A stretch of DNA of 64,000 bases from Kozakia baliensis (GCF_001787335.1 NZ_CP014676.1:38456-102455), one strand, 5' to 3'; positions 45,263-54,589 are shown, counted from the stretch's first letter. A program made the numbers and translations. Notes: generated from the letters alone by a model not told the origin.

Positions 45263-46525
45263 ATGGATACAATCAGTCTTCTTGCCCTGCTCCTGACCTT
45301 CTCGGCAGGCTTCAGCATTCTCAACCACCACACATTGCGTGTTCCTGTCACGATTGGCGTTCTGGTCTTCTCATTGCTGACCTCGCTGTTGGTCATGATC
45401 CTGAACCCGCTGATCCCGGCCTATGATCTTCAGGCTCTCCCACGATCCGTGCTCGGTGCCATCAATTTGCCTGCGGCACTTCTGAACGGTGCCCTTTCGC
45501 TGCTGCTTTTTGCGGGAGCCATGCAGGTGAATGTCGGACATCTGCGCGCAAAGCTGATGTCTGTAACAGCCCTCTCTATTCTGGGAACCGTTCTGGCCGT
45601 GGCTTTTCTGGCGGTCGCGGCGTGGTGTGTTTTCCCCTTTCTGGGGCACGCCGTTCCCTTTACATGGTGCATCGTACTTGGCGCCATTCTCGCTCCGACA
45701 GACCCGGTTTCAGTCGTGGGGATGCTGAAACGTCTCGGCCTGCCAGGACCGATACAGGCCGTTTTTGCGGGTGAGAGCCTGTTCAATGACGGCGTGGGCG
45801 TCGTCATTTTCGGTGTGACGATCGGGCTGGCGACTGGAGACAGTCAAGGGGTGGGCGCTTCTGAGATTGCCATGAGCTTCTGCCGCGAAGCGCTCGGTGG
45901 TGGTCTTCTTGGAGCGATAACCGGGTGGATCGCGCTTCGTGTGCTCAAGGCGCAGCGTGACCCGCATATCGATCTGCTGACCTCGCTGGCTCTGGCGACC
46001 GGAACCTTCAGCGTCGCCAATCAGCTGGGGATGTCCGGAGCGATTGCCGTCGTCGTGGCCGGACTATGTTTCGGAACCAGTTACAGCCATTCCGTTTTCG
46101 ATGAAGTATCGCGCAAGGAACTCGACATTGCATGGACGCTGATTGACGAAGTGCTGAACGTGCTCCTGTTCATGCTCATTGGCTTTGAAATATTGGAGAT
46201 CACGCCGCATCTGTTTACGGTGCTGGCGACGCTTGCCGTGATCCCGCTGTCTATTGCCGTGCGGGCATTGAGCGTGCTGTTCTCCACCCTGCCGGTTCAT
46301 CTCCGGCAGTGGGAACGGGGCCGTGTTCTCGGTATCCTGACATGGGGCGGCCTGCGTGGCGGCATCTCGGTTTCTCTGGCGCTTGGCCTACCACCCGGAG
46401 ACCTGCGCGACCTGCTACTGCCTGTTTGCTATGGTGTCGTGGTGTTCACCATCATCGTGCAGGGTCTGACCATGGAGCGGGTCGCCCGCAGGCTCTATCC
46501 GTCAATCGCTTCTCGGTCGCAATAA
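45263..46525 (+). CDS. CPA1-type Na+/H+ antiporter
   Basis: 420 aa, about 12 membrane segments. Family motifs LAPTDPVSVVGMLKRLGLP (residue ~143) and ESLFNDGVGVVIF (~172, with the ion-binding Asn-Asp), plus LTWGGLRGGISVSLAL near the end (the conserved Arg). NhaP/YjcE-like; exports Na+ or K+ for H+ uptake. Useful in acid or salt stress. The stop overlaps the next start (TAATG). Confidence 0.9.
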   Translation: MDTISLLALLLTFSAGFSILNHHTLRVPVTIGVLVFSLLTSLLVMILNPLIPAYDLQALPRSVLGAINLPAALLNGALSLLLFAGAMQVNVGHLRAKLMSVTALSILGTVLAVAFLAVAAWCVFPFLGHAVPFTWCIVLGAILAPTDPVSVVGMLKRLGLPGPIQAVFAGESLFNDGVGVVIFGVTIGLATGDSQGVGASEIAMSFCREALGGGLLGAITGWIALRVLKAQRDPHIDLLTSLALATGTFSVANQLGMSGAIAVVVAGLCFGTSYSHSVFDEVSRKELDIAWTLIDEVLNVLLFMLIGFEILEITPHLFTVLATLAVIPLSIAVRALSVLFSTLPVHLRQWERGRVLGILTWGGLRGGISVSLALGLPPGDLRDLLLPVCYGVVVFTIIVQGLTMERVARRLYPSIASRSQ

Positions 46526-47208
46526 TGCCCTCCTCCCTTCTCCCGGTCTCGATTTCCGCCCGGCGGGTTCTCATTCTCGGGCTTGTCGCAGGCTATGTGG
46601 ATGCCCTGAGTTTCGTCGATCTGGGCGGTGTCTTTGCAGGCGCGATGACGGGCAATACCACGCATATGGGCGCCTCGTTTATCAGCGGAAACTGGCACCA
46701 TGGCCTGCTTCTGGTGGGTGTGCTGGGTGTCTTTTTCCTTGCCGCCATCCTGTCCGGCCTGATGCGGCTGTTATGGTCGCCAGCTTATGGTGTCATGGTG
46801 ATGACAATCTTCATGGTTCTGGCACAGATCGTGCATGGATCCTCCCTACGCTACTGGGGCGAATTTCTCGTGCTTCCCGCACTGCTGGCTGTTCAGGGCG
46901 AAACGATCGCGAAATTCTCCGGCACGCCCATGCCCACGATCGTCGTGACAACAAACCTGCTGAAAGCCGCATCGGGAATTGCGGAATGGGTAGCGTCATG
47001 TCTTGCGCCGGACAGGAACACTCGCCCTGTCGCAGGAAGCATTTTTCTGCCGCTACTTTCGTGGGGGGCTTTTCTGGCTGGCGTGATGGCCGCCGCCATG
47101 GGGCTGGCCTTGCACGGTAGTTTTCCGTTCCTGTGGCCCGTCCCGCTCCTTGTCTTTCTATACCGGGATATCTGGAAAACAGAACGTGCAGGGCAAGACG
47201 ATAATTGA
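46525..47208 (+). CDS. DUF1275 (YoaK) family membrane protein
   Basis: 227 aa from ATG 46525, which shares a base with the antiporter stop. DUF1275 landmarks GYVDALSFVDLGGVFAGAMT, GNTTHMGA and about six membrane segments. Function unknown; coupling suggests it works with the antiporter. Confidence 0.85.
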   Translation: MPSSLLPVSISARRVLILGLVAGYVDALSFVDLGGVFAGAMTGNTTHMGASFISGNWHHGLLLVGVLGVFFLAAILSGLMRLLWSPAYGVMVMTIFMVLAQIVHGSSLRYWGEFLVLPALLAVQGETIAKFSGTPMPTIVVTTNLLKAASGIAEWVASCLAPDRNTRPVAGSIFLPLLSWGAFLAGVMAAAMGLALHGSFPFLWPVPLLVFLYRDIWKTERAGQDDN

Positions 47209-47349
47209 ACACTCAGTCCGGCAGGACCAGATCAGACGTGGGACGTAATGCGTTCACGAATGCGAATATGCCTCTCGGTTAGGTCGGGTTTTCATGCCTG
47301 ACAGCCGACATTCTCCTTTCCCCCCTTGGCTGGCATTGAAAAAGTCGAG

Positions 47350-48357
47350 ATGAACTTACCAACCCGTATTCTGCTCGATACAAACGTTTGGAGCGCCTTC
47401 GCCAGAGACGGAGTAGGTCCTGACTTATTCCGTGCTGTAAAAACCGCCGGTGCTACCTTGGTCGTGCCTCCTTTAATTCTTTACGAGGCGCTCGCGACGC
47501 CCTCTGCAGAGTCGCGACGGCACCTTGTTAGTCTGCTGACGATGCGAACTTGGAAGCGCCTTATGCCCGAGGCATATACCCAATGTTTGGAAATAATTTC
47601 GGAAATTAGAAGACTTAGACCCGCGTGGCTGCGGTCGCAACCTGACATGCAACGCTTCACGAAGCAGCGTTACGACTGGACGAGAAAAACTGGCGGCCTC
47701 TGGGAACGTGCTCGCTTTCGCACTGAAGAAACGGGGACCTTTTTAGGTATCAGTGATGGTTGGTCCCGTGCACTGCTCGAACAAGCCCGGTGGGGTTCAC
47801 AGGAACAGCGACGTCTTGTTCATAGTCAGGGTGTTAGGGCGATCGGGCCACTCAAAAATTTCACCGCTACATTTCCCGGCAATTCCCCCGAGGGGATGGG
47901 AAATGAGCCTTTCCAGCTATGGCGGGTGAGCACATGGAGTTGCACCAGAAAAGCATTGGAAATTTCAAGACATCCCTATCGAGATTGGCTCGAACCCTTT
48001 TTGGACTTTGATCTTATCGAGTGCTCCGAGATATCTTGGAACCGGTTTTGGCTACGTGAGATTGCTGAAGCTGAAATGCCGCGCCTTTGGCTACAGTGGG
48101 CTTTCGAAATGCTACAGTCGACCCAGAAGGTAACACCTGGGACACCCGGCGACGCTGCACTGTCAAACTACCTACCAGAATGCGACCTCGTCATATCCGC
48201 GGATGCAAACTTCATCCGCAATGTCGAGCGTATCAGGGATGATGCGCCTTTCTATATTCCAGACGCTGCACACGTGCCCGCAGGGTCAGGGATGGTCGCA
48301 GAAACACTTGCGCTCATCGGCGGTCGGAAGCATCAAAAGCCGAAGGCATCCCTCTGA
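47350..48357 (+). CDS. Large orphan PIN-domain-like protein
   Basis: 335 aa from ATG 47350 (a TTG at 47326 is a weaker alternative). N-terminal RILLDTNVWSAF gives the first PIN Asp; VVPPLILYEAL gives the Glu; the late acidic pair is in CDLVISADANFIRNVERI near residue 285. The PIN fold is split by a ~200-residue insertion rich in Trp and Arg. No antitoxin-like neighbour. RNase activity is likely, but the biological role is unknown. Confidence 0.6.
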   Translation: MNLPTRILLDTNVWSAFARDGVGPDLFRAVKTAGATLVVPPLILYEALATPSAESRRHLVSLLTMRTWKRLMPEAYTQCLEIISEIRRLRPAWLRSQPDMQRFTKQRYDWTRKTGGLWERARFRTEETGTFLGISDGWSRALLEQARWGSQEQRRLVHSQGVRAIGPLKNFTATFPGNSPEGMGNEPFQLWRVSTWSCTRKALEISRHPYRDWLEPFLDFDLIECSEISWNRFWLREIAEAEMPRLWLQWAFEMLQSTQKVTPGTPGDAALSNYLPECDLVISADANFIRNVERIRDDAPFYIPDAAHVPAGSGMVAETLALIGGRKHQKPKASL

Positions 48358-48419
48358 ATAAGTGTCCTGCAAACCTATGTGTCAGAAAGTCTTGGACGTC
48401 CGCTGTCCTGTTATTATTG

Positions 48420-48500
48420 TCAGATAGCCGACTTCCCGCTTTCTCCCCAGATCTACTCAGTGGTACAGAAGCAGACAGGCAGCAATGCCTGCATTTCGGC
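48420..48500. repeat. Dispersed extragenic palindromic element, degenerate copy E
   Basis: CTACTC...GAAGCAGACAGGCAGCA (48453-48484) keeps the right arm and the loop pattern of copies B and C, but the left arm has decayed. Confidence 0.5.
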
Positions 48501-48561
48501 TATTCAAAGCCCCTAAGTTATTCTTCCAAACCGGTTGTTCAAATGACCAGCGTATTAAGCA

Positions 48562-49387
48562 TCAAACAAATCCATGTAATCGGCGGTGATTGTCCAGAAA
48601 CGGATGATGTGCTGGACTTACATGACTTAGTCTCATCCCTGAGGTAATTCCTATCAAAGCCGCTTGTTCACGAGGAAGGCGATACTCGTCTATTAAGATG
48701 CTTCCGTCGTTCGCAAAGCTGATCAGGCCCTGGTCAAATGCGGCATCCAGATGCGCGGCCAACAACAAACCATTGTACGGGTTGAGCCGGTTAATATTGC
48801 TCGAATCTCGCCATGGCTGGATATGCGAGGCACGCAACAACGCACGCGTGGCGCAGCCGGTGACCGCACAGCACTTCCAATGCTCATCCAATGATGCCCT
48901 GAACATACCCTGGCCGCGCCGTGCAGCGATTACCGCCTGCCGTTCGGTCTCCTGTTCTGGCAGATCGGTGGCTTCAGCAATGTCCTGCTCGGCATTATTT
49001 TGATTTTGCGGATGCCGCCAGCCCATTAGAACAAGTAGCTCTTTCAGAGCATAAACGTCCTCGACATTGACAGCGATGCCCATAGCCTTGGAGCCCGCCC
49101 CAATGCGGAATGCACTCATGTTGTCGTTCTTGTACTCTCGATTGGGTTCCGACTTACCCACACGAGTTTCATCAAAACCAAGAATTTGGCCGACATCAAG
49201 ATGAACGACAAGCGGCTGCTTCTTTACTGGCTTGGGCTCGTCTGCAAGACGCTTGCGGTCAACTTTTAGATACACCCTTTGGTTTCTTAACGCTGAATGA
49301 CTGAAACCAAAGGCATGCGTTTTTTTCTTCGTCAAACTCGAAGCCGAAGCATATCAGGAGGTCTTTTATTTCAAACGTATTCAGCAT
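48562..49387 (-). pseudogene. HNH endonuclease, frameshifted near the 5' end
   Basis: The main frame (to stop 48562) contains an HNH_2-type nuclease: ASHIQPWRDS and LNPYNGLLLAAHLDAAFD. Its frame has no ATG before the domain, only a TTG at 49335. A separate frame from ATG 49387 gives MLNTFEIKDLLICFGFEFDE and ends shortly after FQSFSV; adding or losing one A in GTTAAGAAACC (about 49281-49289) joins FQSFSV to RNQRVYLKVDRKRLAD. So the gene appears to carry a single-base frameshift. Either a pseudogene or a sequencing error. Confidence 0.65.
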
Positions 49388-49565
49388 GCTTTATTATAGT
49401 CTCTGAGGCTGTAGTTCTATGGGTGGAACTCACAATAAGTTTTTCGGTTTCTCTGATCCATTTCAGTAGATGATTTCGAAAGGTATAGTCTCAATTAGAG
49501 GTCAGCTTTGCGATTTATTCACCCGAAACCGGACTGGCAGCAATCCCCGCATTTCAGACAAAGGT

Positions 49566-52500
49566 TTACATACCGGGTCCGCTCGAAGACGGCCTCGCTC
49601 GGGGGCCCGTCGGAATAATATACGCCGCCCGCTCGCGCCGAAGCTTCTGCTCGCGATCGCTCATCAGCACGGGCACATCTTTGAGCAACTGCCGGATCTG
49701 TGCATCGATCTCGGCGAGACGGCGCGGCGACTGTCGTTCCGCCTGGCGCGCCCGGATCGTCAGCCTTGCCTCCTGCGCCAAATCCCGACCCTGTTTTTCC
49801 GCCGTCTCCATCCGCTGGCCGAGCACAATCAATTCCCTCACGCGCTTATCTCGGTCCTCGAGACGACGATGTTGCAAGTCCATCCCAAGCGACTTGTAAG
49901 GCTTATGCGCCATCTTGCTCGCGACATGCTTCCACAGATCGTCGCTCGTGATTTTGGTTGCATCCCCTAACGCCCGCTTGCTGCGAACTGCCTCGAACGT
50001 GGCGGCATCCGAAATCATCGTCCATGTCTTGCCACGCGCCCGGCTCTCCGCGACATAGCTGGTAAAACCCGTCGCGAGGTCGGCGCCGCGCGGCATGGCG
50101 TTGATATGTTCGTCCGATGTGATGCCTTGGGCCGAATCGACAGTCAGGGCGTGACCGAACCCGAGAAGGACGCGCTTCGATGATGCGTCCGCAAGACGGC
50201 GCCATTCTACGTCGGTTTCCACCCCGTCCGCGCGTCGCAATCTCACACCTTCAGCCGTATGCCGAACAACCTGCACGATGTCACCGTTATTGCCGACAGT
50301 AATCTTTTTTCTGTCCACTACCGCATACACGCGTCGGTAAAGCCGCACCCGATCACCGGCCGCCAGCGCCATATCGTATTCCTCTCCGCGCTGATCGATC
50401 GCCTTGACGATGCGCTCGTCCCGGCTGATCTCCCCGCGCTCCTGGAGGAGCTTGCGCACCGCGCGGCTGAGATCGGCCGCGTCCTGATTGGTCAGCGCCG
50501 ACATGCTGATCGTCTTGCCTTCGCGCCGGAGCGCATCGCGACGCTCCACATACTGTCGCGCCGTGGCGGCCAGCACCTCGTCGTGATCGCCGGATACGAG
50601 ACTGATCGTGCCGTCCTTGCGCTTCATGTCGATCGCCCGCTGGACTTCCTCGGCGTGGAACCGGTTGCGCAGATCATCGTCGCGCTCGGCATCGGTGTCA
50701 GCATTAGCCGACTTTCCTTTGCGTTGGAACGCTTCAAGATCCTCGCGGCTTGGCGGTTCGCCACGGAACAGCGCCGCGATGGTGCGATCGCGTTCTTCCC
50801 GTTGTCGGACGGTCGACAGCAGCTCCGCCTTATACGCCGTCTCCAGCACGCGGGAGATGATCTCGAGCGCGTCACCGGCCTCGATCGACTGCGCCTGCTC
50901 GCGGTCTCCCATGAAGCGCAGCGTCATGCCGGAAGCCTTTTGCAATTCGAGCAGGCGGAGCATCTGACGCGGTCCAACCTGCCCTACCTCGTCGAGCGCG
51001 ATGACCGTGTTGCGAGAAAGCGCAATCTCGCCGCGCTCGGCGCGATCGAGGAAAGGAGAGAGCGCATGCGTCTCGATGATGCCGGCCTCGCGCAACGCGT
51101 CCGCTTGCCGCCACGCATTGGCGACGCCGATGACGTGACGTCCGCCTGTCTCATGACGCGTGTCTGCCCGCCAGGCGCTTACCAGAGGTTTGAGCAACGC
51201 TGTCTTGCCGGCGCCGGCCACACCGCTCAGGGACGCAATCGCGCCGCCTTCCCCAAGGACGTAGACGGCCTTTCGTTGCGCCTGACCGTGATCGGAGGAG
51301 AAATCGAGGCCGGATTTCTGCATCGCGATGTCCAACGCAGTGCGGTCGAGCGCGCCCGAGCGGTCCTGCGCGGCGCGCGCGACGTGCATCGCCAGTTCTT
51401 CCTCGATACGGATCTGTGCGTTGTGCGTCACGCGCGTGCGGTCGCCCTTCACGGCGCAAACGAGTTGCACCGCCTCGCCCCGGATGTCGATGCCGCGTCG
51501 TTCGGTCATGCGCACCACTTCGTCGATATCGCGAATACCGCCGTTGATGCCGGTGGCGATGAGGCCGCGTGCTGCATAAAGCCGCAGCTTGCTGTGATCG
51601 ATCACGGCCGCCGTCTCGAACTCCTTTTCCAGGTGACGGGCTGCGAACTGCCATGCCGCTTCGATCCGCTGGTGCCGGTTCAAGCCGGTCTCGATCGGCT
51701 TACCCATTAGGCTTTGATCGACCCACCCCATCGCGTCAGCCTGACGCCGCCAGATGTCACGGTCGCTCGCGTCCTGGTCTTTGTCGAGACGGGCCGCCAG
51801 GCCAGACATGGATAAAATGCGACGTTTGCCCTCGATCGACAGGGCTTCCCAGTCGATGCCCTGGCTGGTGGCATAATCCTGCGCCGATTTCAGGACGTTG
51901 CGACGGCCCTTGCTGAAAAAGTCGCTGATGGGTTGCGGCACGGCGCTGATCACCGTCGCCTGCTCACCGGCATCGTATTGCTGTGCGATGCCGATGCGCC
52001 GCAACTCGTCGGCCAGCACCGCCTGGAAAAAGGCCCCGAACTCGTGCACACGTGAGCGCAATTGCTTGGTGTCGAGCGATCCGACATGCCCGTCATCGGT
52101 CACGACCGCGTTGAACAACGTGTAGTGAATGTGCGCGTGCGGATCGCCGCCAACCGGCGTGTCGATCAGGTAGGTGACATCGCTACCCGGATCGCGCGCT
52201 TCGACGGTCGGCCGTGCCGCCGTGTGCCGGTAGGAGACCCATGCGACTTCGCCATCTTGCGATCCGTCTTTCCCTCCGTCGCCACGGCGCGCCTTGCCCA
52301 GTTCGCGCGCCACATAGCGCATGGTGGCGTCGCCGGCGCGGTCGATGGCATGCCAGATCGCTGCGCTCTCGGCAGGCGTAGAAGCGAACTCGGCCGCGAG
52401 CGTGACCGATTTGTGCGGAGCGAGCGTGAGGTCATAGGCGCTGATCTTGCGCTCATGCGCCGACCAAGGCTCGCCGTTATCTGCCCGACGTCCCTCATAG

Positions 52501-52760
52501 AGACGGGCGAGTTGCTCGTTCTGCGGCGATGAGAAACGATCGATCCCCAAAACATCGGCGATGCTCTGACGCATGTCGGGCCGCCATGCCGCGCGGCTGT
52601 CACGCCCGGTATAGTAGCTAGTCAGCCGCGCCCCGTCCCCGTCTGGCACCTTGCCGGGTTCGAGACGGAAGTCATGCTCCGGATCGGGCAGCTCCTGCGT
52701 ATAGTAGCTGGTGACCAGCCTTCCCTTGCAGTCGGCCGAGATCTTGCGAAACGTCATCAT
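49566..52760 (-). CDS. traA: MobF-type conjugative relaxase-helicase (TrwC/TraI-like)
   Basis: 1,064 aa. N-terminal TrwC-type relaxase with catalytic tyrosines in RLVTSYYT and RLTSYYTG and the three-His metal site in PHAHIHYTLFN (residues ~203-213). RecD-like helicase follows: Walker A SGVAGAGKTALL (~510), Walker B IALDEVGQVG (~582), late motif TVDSAQGIT. The C-terminal ~120 residues are charged and helical and end in RARPSSSGPGM, shared with Fic and the 441-aa tra protein. It nicks oriT, is piloted through the T4SS and unwinds the plasmid. The start is coupled (ATGA) to the stop of the upstream 101-aa gene. Confidence 0.9.
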   Translation of the reverse strand: MMTFRKISADCKGRLVTSYYTQELPDPEHDFRLEPGKVPDGDGARLTSYYTGRDSRAAWRPDMRQSIADVLGIDRFSSPQNEQLARLYEGRRADNGEPWSAHERKISAYDLTLAPHKSVTLAAEFASTPAESAAIWHAIDRAGDATMRYVARELGKARRGDGGKDGSQDGEVAWVSYRHTAARPTVEARDPGSDVTYLIDTPVGGDPHAHIHYTLFNAVVTDDGHVGSLDTKQLRSRVHEFGAFFQAVLADELRRIGIAQQYDAGEQATVISAVPQPISDFFSKGRRNVLKSAQDYATSQGIDWEALSIEGKRRILSMSGLAARLDKDQDASDRDIWRRQADAMGWVDQSLMGKPIETGLNRHQRIEAAWQFAARHLEKEFETAAVIDHSKLRLYAARGLIATGINGGIRDIDEVVRMTERRGIDIRGEAVQLVCAVKGDRTRVTHNAQIRIEEELAMHVARAAQDRSGALDRTALDIAMQKSGLDFSSDHGQAQRKAVYVLGEGGAIASLSGVAGAGKTALLKPLVSAWRADTRHETGGRHVIGVANAWRQADALREAGIIETHALSPFLDRAERGEIALSRNTVIALDEVGQVGPRQMLRLLELQKASGMTLRFMGDREQAQSIEAGDALEIISRVLETAYKAELLSTVRQREERDRTIAALFRGEPPSREDLEAFQRKGKSANADTDAERDDDLRNRFHAEEVQRAIDMKRKDGTISLVSGDHDEVLAATARQYVERRDALRREGKTISMSALTNQDAADLSRAVRKLLQERGEISRDERIVKAIDQRGEEYDMALAAGDRVRLYRRVYAVVDRKKITVGNNGDIVQVVRHTAEGVRLRRADGVETDVEWRRLADASSKRVLLGFGHALTVDSAQGITSDEHINAMPRGADLATGFTSYVAESRARGKTWTMISDAATFEAVRSKRALGDATKITSDDLWKHVASKMAHKPYKSLGMDLQHRRLEDRDKRVRELIVLGQRMETAEKQGRDLAQEARLTIRARQAERQSPRRLAEIDAQIRQLLKDVPVLMSDREQKLRRERAAYIIPTGPRARPSSSGPGM

Positions 52761-53062
52761 GGCGTATCAACCTCGCCGTCTTCGTCGGGTTGGCCGCGCG
52801 GCTTGCGACCTTCGAGGATGTCGAGGGTAGCGCCGGTCGTGTGGTCGACCCGGCGCAGGATCGGTCGCTGCTCGGCAATCAGCGTGGCTAGCCGCGCCAG
52901 GAGGTCATCGAGCGTTGGCCCATCCTGATCGTCCGGCGCCAGGATCGTCAGAACGAGGCCCAGGCGGTCGCTGATCGTGCGAAGATGCTCGTCCACGGCG
53001 TCGAAACGGTTTTCGACCTGCTCGCGCCATAGGGCGTCATTCCCAAGATTCTGCCCATCCAT
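52757..53062 (-). CDS. Small coiled-coil protein coupled to the relaxase
   Basis: 101 aa, acidic, with a helical core (VENRFDAVDEHLRTISDRLG) and a disordered C-terminus. Overlaps the relaxase start by 4 bp, and the backbone motif lies 46 nt before its ATG, so it heads the relaxase operon. Possibly a relaxosome accessory or relaxase chaperone; no family recognised. Confidence 0.65.
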   Translation of the reverse strand: MDGQNLGNDALWREQVENRFDAVDEHLRTISDRLGLVLTILAPDDQDGPTLDDLLARLATLIAEQRPILRRVDHTTGATLDILEGRKPRGQPDEDGEVDTP

Positions 53063-53108
53063 GACCGGCCTTCTTTCCCTATTTCAAGATGGGGAAAGGC
53101 TGCCGCGC

Positions 53109-53119
53109 CATCATGCGAC
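53109..53119 (-). promoter_or_regulatory. Backbone motif copy 7 (GTCGCATGATG)
   Basis: Upstream of the relaxase operon, preceded by GCTTTGCC. Confidence 0.65.
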
Positions 53120-53151
53120 GGCAAAGCGTCATGAGGGCGATCGATGCGATT

Positions 53152-53346
53152 TCAGCAACGCGTGCGAGAGCCGCGCTTGATCCTTTGGGCATGAAGCTGG
53201 GTCAAGAGGTTGGCCGCCGCACCGCCGAACAGGCCGGGTTGGACCACCATCTCGTCAAAATGCCCTGTTTTCGTGGCGGCATCGAGCCGGATCAGGTCGA
53301 AGCGGAAGAGAAAGAGAGAAAGTTGGGCAGGTTGGGGTGCGCTCAT
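53152..53346 (-). pseudogene. Short WGR-like fragment, uncertain
   Basis: 64 codons beginning MSAPQPAQLSLFLFRFDLI and including VVQPGLFGG, which recalls the start of small WGR-domain proteins (…EPDLFGG…). The WGR core that should follow is absent, so if related it is broken. It could also be a chance frame in the 337-bp gap between the relaxase operon and HU. Confidence 0.25.
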
Positions 53347-53399
53347 GGAAAATTAGGAGCGCGATCTTCGTCGGGGTACGAGCCCACCTGCCCTACCCG

Positions 53400-53720
53400 T
53401 TATTTTTTCTTTGGCGTCGCTTTCTTGTGGACGGGAGCCGTCTTCGCGGGGGTGAGAGCCTCCTTCACGGCCTTGGCCGCTGTGAAACCGAGCGAGCGGG
53501 ATTCCGCAAGCTGGATGGTCTCGCCCGTAGCCGGGTTGCGGCCCTCGCGCGCAGGGCGCGTGCGCACCGCGAACTTACCAAAGCCCGACACCGAGATTTC
53601 TTCGCCCTTCACCGCAGCGTTTGTGACGGCGCTGAACACGGCGTTGACGACGTCCGCTGCTTCCTTTTTCGAGACGTCGAGCTCTTGAGCAATTTGATCG
53701 ACCAGTTCGGTATGTTTCAT
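53400..53720 (-). CDS. HU-family DNA-binding protein
   Basis: 106 aa. Complete HU/IHF fold: ELVDQIAQELDVSKKEAADV, VSGFGKFAVRTRPAREGRNP and a Lys/Ala/Pro-rich C-terminal extension (VHKKATPKKK). Bends DNA without strong sequence preference. Plasmid HU proteins may help assemble the relaxosome or substitute for host HU. Own promoter likely; no backbone motif is seen upstream. Confidence 0.92.
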   Translation of the reverse strand: MKHTELVDQIAQELDVSKKEAADVVNAVFSAVTNAAVKGEEISVSGFGKFAVRTRPAREGRNPATGETIQLAESRSLGFTAAKAVKEALTPAKTAPVHKKATPKKK

Positions 53721-53797
53721 AGCGCACCTTCAGGTTGTTTCTCCCAGCGACGCTACGGGACGCGCTCCGTGGTGACAAGCAGCGAAAGCGAGCGCGA

Positions 53798-54556
53798 TCA
53801 ATGTCTTGCGCGCTCTCCCTTCGTGCCATAATCGGAATCACCTCTGCGGATCGCGTGCGCGATATCGTCGCCAAGTTCGACCGCATGCTGGATGTAACGG
53901 GTCATGTCGATGCGGCCCAGGGGAATTTGATCGAGCAACGTGGGACTGGCCGTGTTGATCTGTTGAAGCCGCGACCATTGCGTCTCGATAAGACGGACCA
54001 TGTGGACCATCGACATCGCGGTGGTGGCGTCCCATCGGCCCATCACGTTCTCCCACTCCGACTTCTCAACGGTCATGCGTCCGTCAGGCATGCGGGTGAC
54101 GAGATAACGCCCTTCGTCCCGAAGCTGCACGAACAGGCGCCACTGGTCTTCGGTGAGCGCTCTGGGCCCATCTCTACCCGGGGTGTCGCCTCCAACCTGA
54201 TACGCACCCGTGCGCCGGATCGAGGGAAGTACCTCCTCCGTGACCCAACGGCGAAAGCGTTTGGCATTGGGCTTGCGGGAAACAAATGTCAGATGATAGG
54301 CACCGCTCTCGCTGACCAGAAGCGTCTGTTGAGGGCCCCCGGGCGTCGGGATCACGGCCAAGATGCTCTCGTCCTCATCGAGCCTCGAGACGCCCGCTCG
54401 CGAGCGCTGTAACCCGAGAAGGCGACAGACGTCGCTTGCGACGAGCCATCGTTTCCCATTCTTGATCACTGCGCGAACAGTCTGGTCTTCAAAGGTCAGC
54501 AATGGGGCAGATTGCGCCTCAGTTGCGGTCGCCTTCGGGTTAGTCGGGTGTGCCAT
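53798..54556 (-). CDS. BRO-N domain protein
   Basis: 252 aa from ATG 54556 (GAAAGGGGAAAC upstream and the backbone motif 33 nt before it; the frame extends further, but this start fits). BRO-N domain at about 20-115: LTFEDQTVRAVIKNGKRWLV, ASDVCRLLGL, VSESGAYHLTFVSRKPNAK and FRRWVTEEVLPSIRRTG. Found in phage antirepressors and plasmid regulators; binds DNA. The C-terminal half is unrecognised. Confidence 0.85.
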   Translation of the reverse strand: MAHPTNPKATATEAQSAPLLTFEDQTVRAVIKNGKRWLVASDVCRLLGLQRSRAGVSRLDEDESILAVIPTPGGPQQTLLVSESGAYHLTFVSRKPNAKRFRRWVTEEVLPSIRRTGAYQVGGDTPGRDGPRALTEDQWRLFVQLRDEGRYLVTRMPDGRMTVEKSEWENVMGRWDATTAMSMVHMVRLIETQWSRLQQINTASPTLLDQIPLGRIDMTRYIQHAVELGDDIAHAIRRGDSDYGTKGERARH

Positions 54557-54589
54557 GTGTTTCCCCTTTCGAAGCCGAGGCTGTGGGAA

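Noticed and set aside
50259..51710. 483-codon rightward frame inside the relaxase gene
   Set aside because: Antisense shadow of a well-supported relaxase-helicase in GC-rich DNA.
49566..52760. Relaxase as Ti-type MobQ TraA
   Set aside because: The TSYYT N-terminus, PHAHIHYT His triad and order relaxase-RecD helicase fit MobF; the symbol traA is used only loosely.
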